This document shows, in pieces, positions 6,208 to 14,241 of a DNA stretch of 19,915 nt. Under the pieces are notes generated by a model, which had not been told where the DNA came from, ran no database searches, and saw only the letters and a program-made list of their open reading frames with translations. The first letter of the stretch is position 1. Each line of letters starts with the position of its first letter. Source of the DNA: Cyanobacteria bacterium UBA6984 (GTDB lineage: Bacteria > Cyanobacteriota > Vampirovibrionia > Gastranaerophilales > Gastranaerophilaceae); contig DJYG01000060.1 in the NCBI GenBank assembly GCA_002450015.1, positions 1-19,915 of the forward strand, given 5' to 3'. The position numbers and the translations under genes are program-made.

Positions 6208-7254
6208 TTAGAACGTAATATTGTGTACTGTTCCATCTGCAAATTTGAAATTAAATTTGACAGGTTTTGGATTATTTTTATATTTTAAAACTAAAACTCT
6301 CATATTTGTTTGAGGTCTAAGTTCATAATTTTCAGGCAAGGAATTAGTATATCGTTTAGATTCTTTTGTAATTTTAGCTAATCTTATCCAGTTAGGAACA
6401 CTGCATAATAATGATGTGCCTGCGGTAAGAACAACTACAGGAGGAAATGAACCAACTGTGTCTATCAAATCAAGTCTGTCTAAATCAACAAATGATTCAG
6501 TTGTTACATCTTTAAGACTAGCAAGCCTTTCACTTGTTGCCGAAACTGTTGCAGTTGAATTATTTTTGTTAGTTACGATATATTCATAAGCGTGCACATA
6601 TTTATTTTCTTTTTGTTTTAGACGATATTCATTTTGTGTAATAGAAATTTTTGCATTATTGTCATAATGAGTAATACTATCAACCTGTGTTAATTTAATT
6701 GGCTCGGTATCATTACTGTAAGGGAATACAGATGTTTTTTTGTTATCCTTTGCCATGTGATTATTTAATTTTGCCATACCTGTTTTTAGAGGTTTTACTA
6801 AATCAGGAGATATATAAAAATTACCTAACTCTTGATTTCTTGCTAATGTAAAGAAATCAAATTTATATTCTTTTAAAGCTGCCTTGTCATCCAATTTTTC
6901 AAAAACATATCCACCACTTTTTAATAAATCAGTCAATTCATTTTGTTCAACATCATATTTTTCGTTTGAAACAACATAAATATTTGTATCTTTATTTGAC
7001 GGATATAATCTTACAAAATAACTGCAATTTTCATCTGAATATATATAAGCATTATTAACATCCTCAAGTGGGTTAAATTTGTCATCACCCTGATATGCAT
7101 TAATAGCAGTATTTATTTCAGATGTAAGTTCTCTGATATTAACATTTCTTACCTGATAACCATAAAAATTCTTAGTGATTTTAGCTGAAGCAATGTTAGA
7201 GTTTGAGAATGTAATCAGCAATACAAAAATTAATAACTTAAAAATCTTTTTCAT
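6208..7254 (-). CDS. Unrecognised secreted or periplasmic protein
   Basis: I do not recognise this 348-residue protein. The N-terminus (MKKIFKLLIFVLLITFSNSNIASA) is a clear Sec signal peptide with a likely cleavage after residue 24. No lipobox is present. The mature part is rich in Asn, Lys, Thr and Tyr, with few cysteines and a probable beta-strand-rich character. A hydrophobic stretch at about 268-287 (FPPVVVLTAGTSLL) could be a short membrane segment or a buried core. The C-terminal region alternates polar and hydrophobic residues (MRVLVLKYKN, then VKFNFKFADG). The ATG is preceded by GAAAGG at good spacing. It lies 29 nt downstream of the AI-2E-family gene on the same strand, so the two are probably co-transcribed. 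No function is proposed. Confidence 0.75.
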   Translation of the reverse strand: MKKIFKLLIFVLLITFSNSNIASAKITKNFYGYQVRNVNIRELTSEINTAINAYQGDDKFNPLEDVNNAYIYSDENCSYFVRLYPSNKDTNIYVVSNEKYDVEQNELTDLLKSGGYVFEKLDDKAALKEYKFDFFTLARNQELGNFYISPDLVKPLKTGMAKLNNHMAKDNKKTSVFPYSNDTEPIKLTQVDSITHYDNNAKISITQNEYRLKQKENKYVHAYEYIVTNKNNSTATVSATSERLASLKDVTTESFVDLDRLDLIDTVGSFPPVVVLTAGTSLLCSVPNWIRLAKITKESKRYTNSLPENYELRPQTNMRVLVLKYKNNPKPVKFNFKFADGTVHNITF

Positions 7255-7283
7255 TTTTTACCTTTCTCTATATTAATAATAAA

Positions 7284-8252
7284 CTATTCATCCATGCTTT
7301 TCAAATATAATTCTTCAATAAGTACACAAGCATCTGCAGCTATTGCAGGAGCAAAAATTGCACCGACAGCACCAAAATACTTTGCACATACGAATAAGAA
7401 TATATAAATAACTATTGGATGAAGATCCATAAATTTACCAAATACATAAGGTTTTACAAAATTATTTTCTGCAAATTGAGCAAACAAGAATATTATTGCA
7501 GTTAGTATAACAATCGTCCATCCAAGTTTATACACAACTGCTAAACAAATAACTAAAGCGATTGCAGGTCCGACAATCGGAACAATATCTAGTACAGCAG
7601 AAACACATCCTAATATAACTGCGGAATCAACCCTTAATATTAAAAGACCAACAAGCACAATCAATCCAACACTAGCGGATGCAATAAATTGACCTGATAC
7701 AAATCTACTTAGTTTTTGTTCTGAAATATCCCATATTTCTTTTATTCTGTTTCTTGAATTTTTAGGGAAAAATCTTACGATAGCATTTAGAATTTTATCT
7801 CTATCAACAATCAAGAAATATGTAAAAATCATTGCTACAAATAGATATAAACCACCTTTAGAAATAGTTGTCAGTGATTCTATCAAACCTCCTGAATTTG
7901 CAAACTCTTGAACAACAGGTGAAGTCATAACAAAATCTTTTACTTTATCAACGTATTGAGGATACTGAGTTGCAAGGTGTGCAAGTTCACTACTTCCTAT
8001 AATTATAATTGGCAAAAACATCAATAATATACCACCTATAAATCCTCCAAATACAATGGCTGCTGCAAGATTTCTACTCATTTTTTTCTCTAATTTATCA
8101 ACCAAAGGGTTTAATGCGCAAGCTATAACATAAGTTACAAACATCATTAAAGCTATATCTGTTATTGTAAAAAGACAGATTGTGTAAAACGTAATACCAA
8201 GCAAAAATATAATATTTTGCGAGTTTCCTAATTTTTGAAACATATTTTGCAT
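7284..8252 (-). CDS. AI-2E family transporter (PerM/TqsA-like membrane protein)
   Basis: This 322-residue polytopic inner-membrane protein belongs to the AI-2E exporter superfamily. Hydrophobic segments occur near residues 13-30, 33-50, 62-86, 134-150, 188-208, 211-243, 247-262 and 278-312. The family signature LDIVPIVGPA is at 221-230, and NFVKPYVFGKFMDLHP (264-279) matches the conserved segment near the last helices. Members include autoinducer-2 exporters and Na+/H+ antiporters, so the substrate cannot be predicted. An upstream in-frame ATG at 8322-8324 would add 24 residues of non-conserved sequence. I chose 8252 because AAGGAG (complement of 8260-8265) sits 7 nt before that ATG. It is first in a two-gene operon with the secreted protein downstream. 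Confidence 0.87.
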   Translation of the reverse strand: MQNMFQKLGNSQNIIFLLGITFYTICLFTITDIALMMFVTYVIACALNPLVDKLEKKMSRNLAAAIVFGGFIGGILLMFLPIIIIGSSELAHLATQYPQYVDKVKDFVMTSPVVQEFANSGGLIESLTTISKGGLYLFVAMIFTYFLIVDRDKILNAIVRFFPKNSRNRIKEIWDISEQKLSRFVSGQFIASASVGLIVLVGLLILRVDSAVILGCVSAVLDIVPIVGPAIALVICLAVVYKLGWTIVILTAIIFLFAQFAENNFVKPYVFGKFMDLHPIVIYIFLFVCAKYFGAVGAIFAPAIAADACVLIEELYLKSMDE

Positions 8253-8292
8253 ACAAGTTCTCCTTTTATTTTTGAAATGATATATTATTTTT

Positions 8293-8321
8293 TTTATAAT
8301 AACACAAAATATATTATTGAA
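8293..8321 (-). promoter_or_regulatory. Candidate sigma70-type promoter for the AI-2E transporter operon
   Basis: On the minus strand, TTCAAT (complement of 8316-8321) is followed after 17 nt by TATAAA (complement of 8293-8298). This would give a leader of roughly 35 nt before the start at 8252. The -35 is weak and the region is almost entirely A/T, so chance matches are easy. Confidence 0.4.
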
Positions 8322-8378
8322 CATATATTTATTTAGATATATACAAATAAATAATATTTTATATAATTAATGTTTTTG

Positions 8379-8387
8379 TGCTAAAAT
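8379..8387 (+). promoter_or_regulatory. Candidate extended -10 promoter of the RND efflux operon
   Basis: TGCTAAAAT is an extended -10 element (TG, one base, TAAAAT at 8382-8387) with no good -35. Transcription would start near 8394, leaving a leader of about 17 nt before the ATG at 8411. It lies in the 158-bp divergent region shared with the AI-2E gene. Confidence 0.45.
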
Positions 8388-8410
8388 AACAAAGTGTATA
8401 GAATATAAAC

Positions 8411-9604
8411 ATGGGTATGAGTATGAAAATAGATTGGAAGTCCAAGCAGACTAAATTTACGATAGGACTATTGGCAGTTATTCTTGTGCCAATAATTTGG
8501 AATCAGGGTAAAACGCTTATTATGGGTGTTGTAACATCATATATGATGTCACAACCAAAAATGGTTGAAGTGGCTAATCCAATATCAAAAGATATTAAAC
8601 CTTCATTTAGTACAGCAGGTCGTATTGAGGCCGAAGAATCTATTGATATAGTTGCCAGAGTGAGTGGCTGGCTTCAAGATAAATATTTCCAAGAAGGTGA
8701 TAGAGTTAAAAAAGGTCAAAAACTTTTTCTGATAGAGCCTGATGAGTACGCATTGGAAGCAAGAACTGCAAGAGCAAGAGTTAACGAAAATTCTGCTGTT
8801 TATAAAAATTCGGAAATTGATTTAAGACGCGCAGAACAATTGTTAAAAGAGGATTTAGTGAGTCGTGAATATTATGATAACGCTCTTACGCAAAGAAACA
8901 AAAATAGAGCTGCCTTAGATGGTGCTGTTTCTGATATGCATAAAGCAAATTTGAACTTAAGCTATACAAATATAACATCTCCAATGAGTGGAAGAATAGG
9001 TAAAGCTAATGTTTCTGTCGGTAATTATGTTAATCCATCGACAGGTGTTATAGCACAAATTTATACAACAAATCCAATGAAAGTTATTTTCCCGTTAAAA
9101 AGTGGTGATTTTATCGAACTGAAAAAATATTATAAAGAAAATCCAAATGATGAAAGTACAGTATCAGTATTGTTGGGTCTTGCTGATGGTTCAACTTACG
9201 AAAAAGAGGGTAAAATTGAGTTCGTAGATAACAAAGTTGATGAAAACACAGGTACTGTTACAATGAGAGCAGTTTTTGAAAATCCTGATGAATTGTTAGT
9301 TCCGGGAGATTATGTCAATGTAACTTTAAGAGTTAATCATCCGCAAAAGGTTATGCTTATTCCACAATCTGCAACAAAAACAGATGTTGGTACAGGATAT
9401 TATGTTTGGACAGTTAAAGATGGAAAAGCTGTAAAAAAAGATATAATTGTAAACGAAAATTATGAAAATAATTGGATTGTAGAAAAAGGGCTTGATTGGG
9501 ATGATGTCGTTGTAATGAAAGGTATTCAAGATATTTATAAATCAGGTCAACCTGTAAAAACTAAAAAATATCTTCCTGATGAAAAAAATAACAATAAAAA
9601 ATGA
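8411..9604 (+). CDS. RND efflux periplasmic adaptor subunit (AcrA/MexA family)
   Basis: This 397-residue membrane fusion protein would bridge the inner-membrane pump and the outer-membrane channel. Residues 16-31 are an N-terminal hydrophobic anchor; no lipobox cysteine is seen, so it is probably anchored by this helix and not by lipid. Residues 70-110 carry the first lipoyl half (GRIEAEESIDIVARVSG, then GDRVKKGQKLFLIEP). Residues 112-182 form the helical hairpin, and 186-205 the second lipoyl half (TNITSPMSGRIGK). The beta-barrel and membrane-proximal domains follow, with the typical LVPGDYVNVTL and LIPQSA motifs. Three in-frame ATGs lie at 8411, 8417 and 8423, and none has a convincing Shine-Dalgarno, so the exact start is uncertain. 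The RND pump follows after a 33-nt gap. Confidence 0.92.
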   Translation: MGMSMKIDWKSKQTKFTIGLLAVILVPIIWNQGKTLIMGVVTSYMMSQPKMVEVANPISKDIKPSFSTAGRIEAEESIDIVARVSGWLQDKYFQEGDRVKKGQKLFLIEPDEYALEARTARARVNENSAVYKNSEIDLRRAEQLLKEDLVSREYYDNALTQRNKNRAALDGAVSDMHKANLNLSYTNITSPMSGRIGKANVSVGNYVNPSTGVIAQIYTTNPMKVIFPLKSGDFIELKKYYKENPNDESTVSVLLGLADGSTYEKEGKIEFVDNKVDENTGTVTMRAVFENPDELLVPGDYVNVTLRVNHPQKVMLIPQSATKTDVGTGYYVWTVKDGKAVKKDIIVNENYENNWIVEKGLDWDDVVVMKGIQDIYKSGQPVKTKKYLPDEKNNNKK

Positions 9605-9637
9605 GGTACTTATTCATCGTGATAAAAAGGAATGAGC

Positions 9638-12600
9638 ATGGCAATAGATAAAAAAGATTTATATTTTTTCATAAAGAAGCCGAGATTTGCTGTTGTAATA
9701 TCAACTTTAATTGTAATTCTCGGGTTGCTTTCTTTATTTGGTCTGCAACAGGAAAAATATCCTAATATTACACCTCCACAAGTAACAATATCGGCATATT
9801 ACCCTGGTGCAAGTGCCGCTGTTATTGAATCTTCTATTGCATCACTTCTTGAATCCCAGTTGAATGGTGTTAAGGATATGATTTACATGTCCTCTACAAG
9901 TTACGATGGTGCTTATAACTTAAACATATTTTTTAAAACAGGTACGGATAATGATATTAACCTGATGAATGTTCAGAATAAACTTCAACAGGTTCAATCT
10001 CTCCTTCCTCAAGAAGTTGTACAGCAAGGTATTACAGCGGAAAACAAAGTTGGCGGTGCAGGTGCTATTATTTTAAATCTTGCATCTGATAATGATTCTT
10101 GGAATCAGCTGGATTTAACAAACTATGCAAATATTTATGTTAAAGACGCAATAAAAAGAATTAACGGTGTAGGTTCAGTCAATGTATTTGGGGCAGATGA
10201 TTATAGTATGCGTATTTGGCTTGACCCTGCAAAACTTGCAAGTTATAAAGTTAAAATTTCAGAGATTAAAGATGCAATTACAAATCAAAATATTCAGCTT
10301 TCAACAGGTGCATTGGGTGATCAGCCGACAGATGCAAATCCAAGCTTGAAACTATCTCTTTTAACTAAAGGTAGATTACAAACTCCGGAAGAATTTGGAA
10401 ATATTGTTATACGTTCAAATACGGATGGTTCAAAATTAAAGCTAAAAGAACTTTCAAGAGTTGAATTAGGTGCAAAATCGTATTCTATGTTTGGTATTGT
10501 GCATACAAAACCTGCGGCTTTAATTCAGGTGATGCCGCTTCCGGGAGCAAACACAGTTGAAATTTGTAACAATATCTATAAAACAATGGATGAACTTTCG
10601 CAAACACTTCCTGATTCGTTGAAACTTGATGTTATGATGGATAGTTCGACTTTTATTAATGAGTCAATGTCAGAAGTTGAATTTACTATTCTTTTGACAT
10701 CATTAATTGTAATTTTAATTATATTCGTATTTTTAGGTGACTTTAAGGCTACTTTAATACCTTGTGTAACAATTCCGGTATCTTTAGTTGGTACTTTTAT
10801 TGCATTAAAAGTGTTAGGTATGTCACTTAATTTGTTAACTCTTTTTGCTTTAGTTTTAGCCGTAGCTGTTGTAGTTGATGATGCGATTGTTGTAATTGAA
10901 AACGTAAAGCGGCATATTGAAGATGGAAAATCAGCTCTTGAAGCAACACAAATTACTATGGGTGAAGTTGGAGGTTCACTGGTTGCGATGGCTGCCGTTC
11001 TTATGGCAGTATTTGTTCCGATGTGTTTTATGAGCGGATTATCCGGCACAATGTATAAGCAATTTGCTGTATGTATAGCTGTATCAATTGCGTTTTCTGC
11101 TGTTTGTGCATTGTCGCTTTCACCTGCGATGTGTTCTATTTTGTTAAAAATTTCTAATAAAAAGAAAGAAAAAAGTAAACCTGATTGGCTAAAAATTGCT
11201 GAAGAATATTTAAATAAAGGACTTGATATTTTTAATGAAAAGTTTGATAAATTAACCAATTATTATATTGAACTTGTTAAAAAATTCGTTGCTGACAAAA
11301 AACTAACTGTAATTACGTATATTGCAATAGTATTTTTAATGTTAATCTTATTCAAAGTTATACCTACAGGATTTATTCCTGATGAAGATCAGGGGATGCT
11401 TATATCGGTTGTAACACTTCCCGATGGTGCTTCATTAAACAGAACAAAGGACGTATGTGTAAAATTTATAAAAGCCATAGAAGATATTGAAGGTATTGAT
11501 AAAAATAGAGTTATTGCTTTTGGTGGTTTTGGACCTTCAAACCAAGCAAATATTGTTATTCAATTAACAGAATGGGGCGAAAGAAAAGTTAATCCTGTTG
11601 ACTGGATTGTTCGTAAAATTCAGGGCAGACAAACAAATCTTTCTCATAATGGTATTTTAGAAGAAATATATAAACGCACCGCATTTATTAATGAAGCGTC
11701 AATTTTTACATTATCACCTCCCGCAATAGATGGATTAGGTATGATGGGTGGATTTGAATATCAGCTTATGTCAACAGGTAATGCAAGTGTACAAGATATT
11801 GCAGCCTTTGCAGAGGAATTTATAGCTAAAGCCAATCAGGATCCCGCATTACAAAGTGTATATACGCAGTTTCAGGCTAACGTTCCTCAATATCAACTAG
11901 ATATAGATTATGAAAAAGCTTTGGCACAAGGAGTTGATATATCAGAACTTCATAATACCTTGTCTTCAACTGTATCTTATTCATACGTCAATGATTTCAA
12001 TAAGTTGGGCAGAATATTTAAAGTATTTATGCAGGCAGATGGTGATTATAGAAATAAAATTGAAGATTTACATAAAATCTTTGTTATAAATTCAAAAGGA
12101 CAACCAGTTCCAATCATGACAATGATTACACCAAAGCAAACTGTTGGTGCCGTTTCTATTACAAGGTTCAATCAATTCCGTTCTGCTCAAATTCAAGGAT
12201 CGCCTGCAAATGGTAAATCATCAGGTGAAGCTATGAATGCTATGAAAAATTTATCAAAGAAAAATCTTCCTCGTGATTATACGTTTGCGTGGTCCGGAAC
12301 TTCACTTCAAGAGCTGGAATCATCAGGGCAAACAGGTCTTGTTGTGGGATTTGCGCTGCTGTTTGTGTATTTATTCTTAGTTGCACTTTATGAAAGCTGG
12401 ATGATACCGGTAGCGGTACTTTTAATATCCCCTGTTGCGGTAGTAGGTGCATTAGTCTTTCAATTAATGATGGGGCAGGCTTTGGATTTATATTCTCAAG
12501 TGGGATTGATTACTTTAATAGGTCTTGCTGCAAAACAATCTATATTGATTGTAGAATTTGCAAAAGAAGAACATGAATCACACGGTTTAACTGTTTGTGA

Positions 12601-12862
12601 TGCTGCAATTAAAGCGGCACTGTTGAGATTTAGAGCAATTATGATGACAGAAGCTGCATTTATTTTAGGTATTTTACCTTTATTATTTGCAAGCGGTGCT
12701 GGTGCAAATAGCCGTATTTCAGTAGGCTCAACCGTAATAGGAGGTATGATTGTTGCAGCAACTCTTGGTACTGTTTTAACACCTGCGTTCTATGTAATAA
12801 TTCAAGATTTAGTTGATAAGTATTTTAATAATAAAAGAGAAAAAGATGATGAAATTGTATAA
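9638..12862 (+). CDS. RND multidrug efflux pump, HAE1/AcrB family
   Basis: This 1074-residue inner-membrane proton antiporter would export hydrophobic or amphiphilic compounds as part of a tripartite pump. It begins with a cytoplasmic stretch and TM1 (FAVVISTLIVILGLLSLF), followed by a large periplasmic porter region (QEKYPNITPPQVTISAYYPG is the family signature). The TM4 proton-relay pair is D414/D415 in VVVDDAIVVIEN, and the TM10 Lys is K966 in GLAAKQSILIVEFAKE. The tandem-repeat architecture (two porter loops, 12 TMs) is complete and the length is usual for HAE1. An ATG at 9632 is only 1 nt after AAGG (9627-9630), whereas ATG 9638 has 7-nt spacing, so I use 9638. Its end overlaps the TolC-like gene by 17 nt. 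Substrates cannot be deduced. Confidence 0.95.
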   Translation: MAIDKKDLYFFIKKPRFAVVISTLIVILGLLSLFGLQQEKYPNITPPQVTISAYYPGASAAVIESSIASLLESQLNGVKDMIYMSSTSYDGAYNLNIFFKTGTDNDINLMNVQNKLQQVQSLLPQEVVQQGITAENKVGGAGAIILNLASDNDSWNQLDLTNYANIYVKDAIKRINGVGSVNVFGADDYSMRIWLDPAKLASYKVKISEIKDAITNQNIQLSTGALGDQPTDANPSLKLSLLTKGRLQTPEEFGNIVIRSNTDGSKLKLKELSRVELGAKSYSMFGIVHTKPAALIQVMPLPGANTVEICNNIYKTMDELSQTLPDSLKLDVMMDSSTFINESMSEVEFTILLTSLIVILIIFVFLGDFKATLIPCVTIPVSLVGTFIALKVLGMSLNLLTLFALVLAVAVVVDDAIVVIENVKRHIEDGKSALEATQITMGEVGGSLVAMAAVLMAVFVPMCFMSGLSGTMYKQFAVCIAVSIAFSAVCALSLSPAMCSILLKISNKKKEKSKPDWLKIAEEYLNKGLDIFNEKFDKLTNYYIELVKKFVADKKLTVITYIAIVFLMLILFKVIPTGFIPDEDQGMLISVVTLPDGASLNRTKDVCVKFIKAIEDIEGIDKNRVIAFGGFGPSNQANIVIQLTEWGERKVNPVDWIVRKIQGRQTNLSHNGILEEIYKRTAFINEASIFTLSPPAIDGLGMMGGFEYQLMSTGNASVQDIAAFAEEFIAKANQDPALQSVYTQFQANVPQYQLDIDYEKALAQGVDISELHNTLSSTVSYSYVNDFNKLGRIFKVFMQADGDYRNKIEDLHKIFVINSKGQPVPIMTMITPKQTVGAVSITRFNQFRSAQIQGSPANGKSSGEAMNAMKNLSKKNLPRDYTFAWSGTSLQELESSGQTGLVVGFALLFVYLFLVALYESWMIPVAVLLISPVAVVGALVFQLMMGQALDLYSQVGLITLIGLAAKQSILIVEFAKEEHESHGLTVCDAAIKAALLRFRAIMMTEAAFILGILPLLFASGAGANSRISVGSTVIGGMIVAATLGTVLTPAFYVIIQDLVDKYFNNKREKDDEIV

Positions 12863-14234
12863 AAAGATTTTTTTAACATTATTTATTGGTATATTAGTAT
12901 CACAAAATTCTTATGCTATAACTGAAACAAAAGAAGATATTAAAAAGAATGCTCAAGTTGAATATACAAACGAAATGCATTCGGTTTTTTCATTAAAAGA
13001 CTGTGTAAGTATTGCAATAGAACATAATCCAAGTATAAAATCTTCAATATATAATGAACAAGCTTATAAATCTAAAATAGGACAAGCTTGGGCAAGTTTT
13101 TTCCCTGAATTAAGTGCAGGTATTCAAGTTTCAAGAACAGGCGACAGATATAGCGGTAGCAGGTCTCCGTATAGAAATTATTCATATACAATGGGCTATA
13201 TCCCAAATTTATCTGCTGATATGCTTATTTTTGATTTTGGTAAAACAAAAGCAATAGCAGATTATGCAAAAAGAACTTATGAATCTAAACAAGAAGCAAC
13301 AAAAGAAAACATAAACTCAATTATTTATAGTATTAAAAATGCTTATTTTAATATTCTTTTTGCTCAGGCTCAAGTTAAAGTTTATGAAGATACCGTAAAA
13401 GATTATGAAATGCAGTTAAGTCAGGCAAAAGCTTTTTATGATATTGGTAAAAAGGCCAAAATAGATGTTGTAACAGCAGAATATAATTTAGGAAAAGCCA
13501 AATTAAATTTAGTAAAAGTAAAAAATGTGTTACAAGTTGCACGTGTGCAGCTTTCAAAAATTATGGGTATTCCTGAATATACAAATTATGAATTATCTGA
13601 TGAATTAAGCTTAAATAATTTTGATGAAACTTTTGAAAATTTAATAAAAATTGCTTATGAAGTAAGACCTGAATTAATTGCATCTGAGAAAATAGTTGAA
13701 GCTGCAAGAATGAATTTAAGGGCAAAAAGAAGGAATTATACACCTGACTTAGGTATTTTCGGAAATTATAAATTTGGCATGAGTAATGATTATAATTTAA
13801 ATTCAGGACAATTCGGTGTAGGATTGGAATATTCAGGACTAAATATAATGAGAATAAAAAAACAGATAGATGAAGCAAAAGCTCAATATAATAAGTCTAT
13901 TGCAGATCATGAAGATACTAAAAATACAATATATTTAAATGTAAAAAAGACTTATATGGATTTACAAACAGCAAAAGAATCTATAACTATTGCCAAATTA
14001 GCATTAGATGAGGCTAAAGAACAATATCGCCAAGTAACAGGAAGATATAAAGCCGGTGTAAGTAATGCAATAGAATTAAAAGATGGTGAAAATACATATT
14101 TAAATGCCAGATTAGATTTTTATAATGCTTTGTTAAATTACAATACAACCGCTGCAAGTTTAGAGCGTGAAATAGGGTTACCTCTTAAATTTAAAGAAGA
14201 AAAAGTCATAGATATCAAAAAAGAAGATTTATAG
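12846..14234 (+). CDS. TolC-family outer-membrane efflux channel
   Basis: This 462-residue protein has a signal peptide (MMKLYKKIFLTLFIGILVSQNSYA) and the duplicated outer-membrane efflux protein fold. The first repeat starts at FSLKDCVSIAIEHNPSIKSS. Long amphipathic helices follow, with YFNILFAQAQVKVYEDTV and the junction AKIDVVTAEYNLGKAKLNLV; the second repeat has YEVRPELIASEKIVEAARM and the closing AGVSNAIELKDGENTYLNARLDF segment, kept short here. These helices form the periplasmic tunnel docking onto the adaptor. A TTG at 12813 would add 11 residues before the signal peptide and is unlikely. ATG 12846 and ATG 12849 are both possible, with a weak GAG 6-9 nt upstream. It overlaps the pump gene by 17 nt, so translation is probably coupled. 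It completes the tripartite pump. Confidence 0.92.
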   Translation: MMKLYKKIFLTLFIGILVSQNSYAITETKEDIKKNAQVEYTNEMHSVFSLKDCVSIAIEHNPSIKSSIYNEQAYKSKIGQAWASFFPELSAGIQVSRTGDRYSGSRSPYRNYSYTMGYIPNLSADMLIFDFGKTKAIADYAKRTYESKQEATKENINSIIYSIKNAYFNILFAQAQVKVYEDTVKDYEMQLSQAKAFYDIGKKAKIDVVTAEYNLGKAKLNLVKVKNVLQVARVQLSKIMGIPEYTNYELSDELSLNNFDETFENLIKIAYEVRPELIASEKIVEAARMNLRAKRRNYTPDLGIFGNYKFGMSNDYNLNSGQFGVGLEYSGLNIMRIKKQIDEAKAQYNKSIADHEDTKNTIYLNVKKTYMDLQTAKESITIAKLALDEAKEQYRQVTGRYKAGVSNAIELKDGENTYLNARLDFYNALLNYNTTAASLEREIGLPLKFKEEKVIDIKKEDL

Positions 14235-14241
14235 AAGAAAT

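Noticed and set aside
8253..8410. A riboswitch or structured leader in the divergent region
   Set aside because: The region is nearly all A/T with no stable stems or known aptamer motifs.
10576..11259. A 227-codon minus-strand ORF opposite the RND pump gene
   Set aside because: It is antisense to the strongly conserved pump, its composition reflects reverse reading of membrane helices, and it has no recognisable domain.
12813..12845. TTG start for the TolC-like protein, 11 codons upstream
   Set aside because: It would place charged residues before a normal signal peptide, and two ATG codons follow directly.
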